Part shown: piece after piece, positions 4,347-5,969 of the stretch
How positions within the stretch are numbered: the first letter of the stretch is position 1
How the letters are laid out: each line of letters starts with the position of its first letter
Assembly (NCBI GenBank): GCA_041746855.1
Contig: JBGTGG010000276.1
Span: 1-5,969, forward strand
Source: JBGTGG01 sp041746855
Lineage (GTDB): Bacteria > Bacteroidota > Bacteroidia > Cytophagales > Cyclobacteriaceae
Length of the DNA stretch: 5,969 nt
Direction: 5' to 3'
Notes under the pieces: generated by a model
The model's input: only the letters and a program-made list of their open reading frames with translations
Databases searched by the model: none
What the model was told of the DNA's origin: nothing
Made by a program: the position numbers and the translations under genes

Positions 4347-5969
4347 TTATTTTAAATTCACTCTTTTCAACCTCAACGCATTTCCAATCACCGACACGGA
4401 ACTAAAACTCATCGCGACAGCGGCAATCATTGGCGATAATAATATTCCAAAAACAGGAAACAGCAATCCGGCAGCAACGGGTATTCCTATCACATTATAG
4501 ATGAACGCAAAAAACAAATTCTGTCTAATGTTTTGCATTACCTTTTGACTTAGGATTTTTGCCTGCACGATTCCTGACAAATCCCCTTTCACCAAGGTGA
4601 TCCCTGCACTCTGAATCGCCACATCCGTTCCGGTGCCCATGGCAATCCCTACATCTGCCTGTGCCAGCGCAGGCGAGTCGTTGATACCATCGCCCGCCAT
4701 TGCCACAATTTTTCCTTGAGCCTGAAGCTCTTTTACAAAGTTCAATTTATCTTCAGGTAGGCTGTCAGCTTTAAAATCAGATAGGCCTAACTCCGATGCT
4801 ACCGCTTGAGCGGTGTTTTTAGTATCCCCTGTTACCATCACCACTTCAATACCCAGTGCTTTTAGTTTATCAATGGCTTGCCTGCTTGATTTTTTGATGG
4901 CATCCTGAATGGTCACAAACCCGGCTACTTTTTTGTCGATTGCGATAAAGGAAACAGTCTTTCCTGTTTTTTGATTTGCTGCTGCTTCACTTTTTAATGT
5001 CTCAGGAATCTCAGCACCCATTGCTTCCATTAACTTTTGATTACCAACGGCTATCGAATGCCCGTCTACTTCACCGGTCACTCCTTTTCCAACCACCGAA
5101 TTAAAGTTTTTTGAATCCAGAATTTTCACACCTTTTTCTTTTCCGTAAGCTACCACTGCCTCGGCCAACGGGTGTTCACTATTTTGATTTAATGAGGTGA
5201 TGTATTGAATCACTTGTTGTTCTTGATAATTTCCAGTTGCAACAACTGCGTGTACCGATGGTTTGCCTTCTGTGAGGGTTCCGGTTTTATCGGTAATTAA
5301 AACGTTAACCTTGTTCATCAATTCAAGTGCCTCTGCATTTTTAATCAACACACCTGATTGCGCACCCTTACCAACACCCACCATCACCGACATGGGCGTG
5401 GCTAACCCCAACGCACAAGGGCAAGCGATGATCAGCACGGCAACGGCATTCACAAATCCGTAAACTATGGCAGGTTCCGGTCCGAAGAATGCCCATACAA
5501 AAAATGTAAGCACAGCAATGACAATAACAGTAGGTACAAAGTATTTAGCGATCACATCCGCCAGCTTTTGTATCGGTGCCCGTGATCGGCTCGCCTCGTT
5601 TACCATTTTTATAATTTGCGATAGCAACGTATCCGCTCCAACTTTTTTGGCAATCATGGTAAAAGATTGATGGCCATTTATGGTGCCTGAACTAACGTTG
5701 TCACCTTTATTTTTTTCCACAGGAATGGGTTCTCCGGTAATCATGGATTCATCGATGGTGCTATGACCATCTTGAATAACCCCATCTACGGGGATTTTAT
5801 CACCTGGCTTTACGCGCAATACGTCACCAACCTTAATGGCATGAATGGAAATTTTTTTGTCACCGTTATTATCGACTAATATTGCTTCCGAAGGAGCGAG
5901 TTTCAATAATTCCTTTAATGCCCCGCTCGTGTTGCTATGGGCTTTCGCTTCCAACAATTGACCGAGCAA
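4347..5969 (-). CDS. copA: Cu(I)-exporting P1B-type ATPase CopA, C-terminal 540 residues (N-terminus beyond right edge)
   Basis: The frame is open to the window edge; the first codons (LGQLLEAKAHS) are the interior loop after the early helices, not a start. Full-length relatives have roughly 740-830 residues, so the metal-binding HMA domain(s) and first helices lie outside. Positions in this fragment: actuator domain with TGEP (78-81); CPC in the metal-passage helix (183-185, ACPCALGLATP); phosphorylation site DKTGT (D227); nucleotide-binding SEHPLA (264-269) and GKG (294-296); TGD (380-382); hinge GDGIND (426-431). Copper(I) selectivity of the P1B-1 group is supported by YN in the seventh helix (491-492, in N-x6-YN-x4-P) and M-x2-SS in the eighth (M520, S523, S524). 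It pumps Cu+ out of the cytoplasm using ATP. All catalytic residues visible are intact. Its promoter and any copper-responsive regulator would lie to the right of the window. Confidence 0.96.
   Translation of the reverse strand: MLGQLLEAKAHSNTSGALKELLKLAPSEAILVDNNGDKKISIHAIKVGDVLRVKPGDKIPVDGVIQDGHSTIDESMITGEPIPVEKNKGDNVSSGTINGHQSFTMIAKKVGADTLLSQIIKMVNEASRSRAPIQKLADVIAKYFVPTVIVIAVLTFFVWAFFGPEPAIVYGFVNAVAVLIIACPCALGLATPMSVMVGVGKGAQSGVLIKNAEALELMNKVNVLITDKTGTLTEGKPSVHAVVATGNYQEQQVIQYITSLNQNSEHPLAEAVVAYGKEKGVKILDSKNFNSVVGKGVTGEVDGHSIAVGNQKLMEAMGAEIPETLKSEAAANQKTGKTVSFIAIDKKVAGFVTIQDAIKKSSRQAIDKLKALGIEVVMVTGDTKNTAQAVASELGLSDFKADSLPEDKLNFVKELQAQGKIVAMAGDGINDSPALAQADVGIAMGTGTDVAIQSAGITLVKGDLSGIVQAKILSQKVMQNIRQNLFFAFIYNVIGIPVAAGLLFPVFGILLSPMIAAVAMSFSSVSVIGNALRLKRVNLK

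Noticed and set aside
5263..5670. Two plus-strand frames antisense to copA
   Set aside because: The copA frame carries intact CPC, DKTGT and TGEP motifs, so the opposite frames are by-products of its codon use.
5967..5969. TTG at the window edge as the copA start
   Set aside because: The sequence there matches the interior of P1B ATPases before the actuator domain; the gene simply continues out of the window.
1..5969. CRISPR array, tRNA, rRNA, insertion sequence, phage or defence genes
   Set aside because: No spaced direct repeats of CRISPR size, no tRNA-like cloverleaf noticed, and no transposase, integrase, nuclease or toxin-antitoxin signature among the frames.

Overview
The window looks like ordinary chromosomal DNA of a Bacteroidota species, probably in or near the Cytophagales. 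The evidence is AT-rich composition, weak or absent Shine-Dalgarno sequences, upstream boxes matching the Bacteroidota -7 consensus TAnnTTTG, and a secreted FPGG-type TonB C-terminal protein, a style abundant in that phylum. The organism call is inference; no rRNA or marker gene is present.

Layout, left to right. A minus-strand gene for a small membrane-anchored protein (start at 169) runs off the left edge. Next come a short, doubtful secreted protein (249-617, minus), a secreted TonB C-terminal domain protein (763-1227, minus), and a pair spaced like an operon: an EamA/DMT-family transporter (1728-2624, minus) followed 17 nt later by a DUF1801 protein (1336-1710, minus). Upstream is an unrecognised three-helix membrane protein (2713-3234, minus). 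It is divergent from a TPR protein resembling the ST7 family (3389-4267, plus), which has the best promoter in the window. Convergent with that gene is a Cu(I)-exporting P1B-type ATPase, CopA (4347-5969, minus), whose N-terminal part lies beyond the right edge.

Intergenic DNA is short everywhere (no gene-free stretch over 300 bases) but structured. There is a stem followed by a T tract after the 249-617 gene, a perfect 10-bp hairpin after the DUF1801 gene, a GC-rich near-perfect 15-bp hairpin between the membrane protein and the EamA gene, and a degenerate 7-bp-period repeat between the convergent TPR and copA genes.

Apart from the EamA-DUF1801 pair, the genes show no evident common pathway: copper export, small-molecule transport, a periplasmic TonB-like domain and several uncharacterised proteins. 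I see no tRNA, rRNA, CRISPR array, insertion sequence, phage gene or defence system, and no convincing sign of a new multi-gene system. The points most worth following are the heptad repeat, the GC-rich hairpin and a possible leaderless start on the EamA gene.
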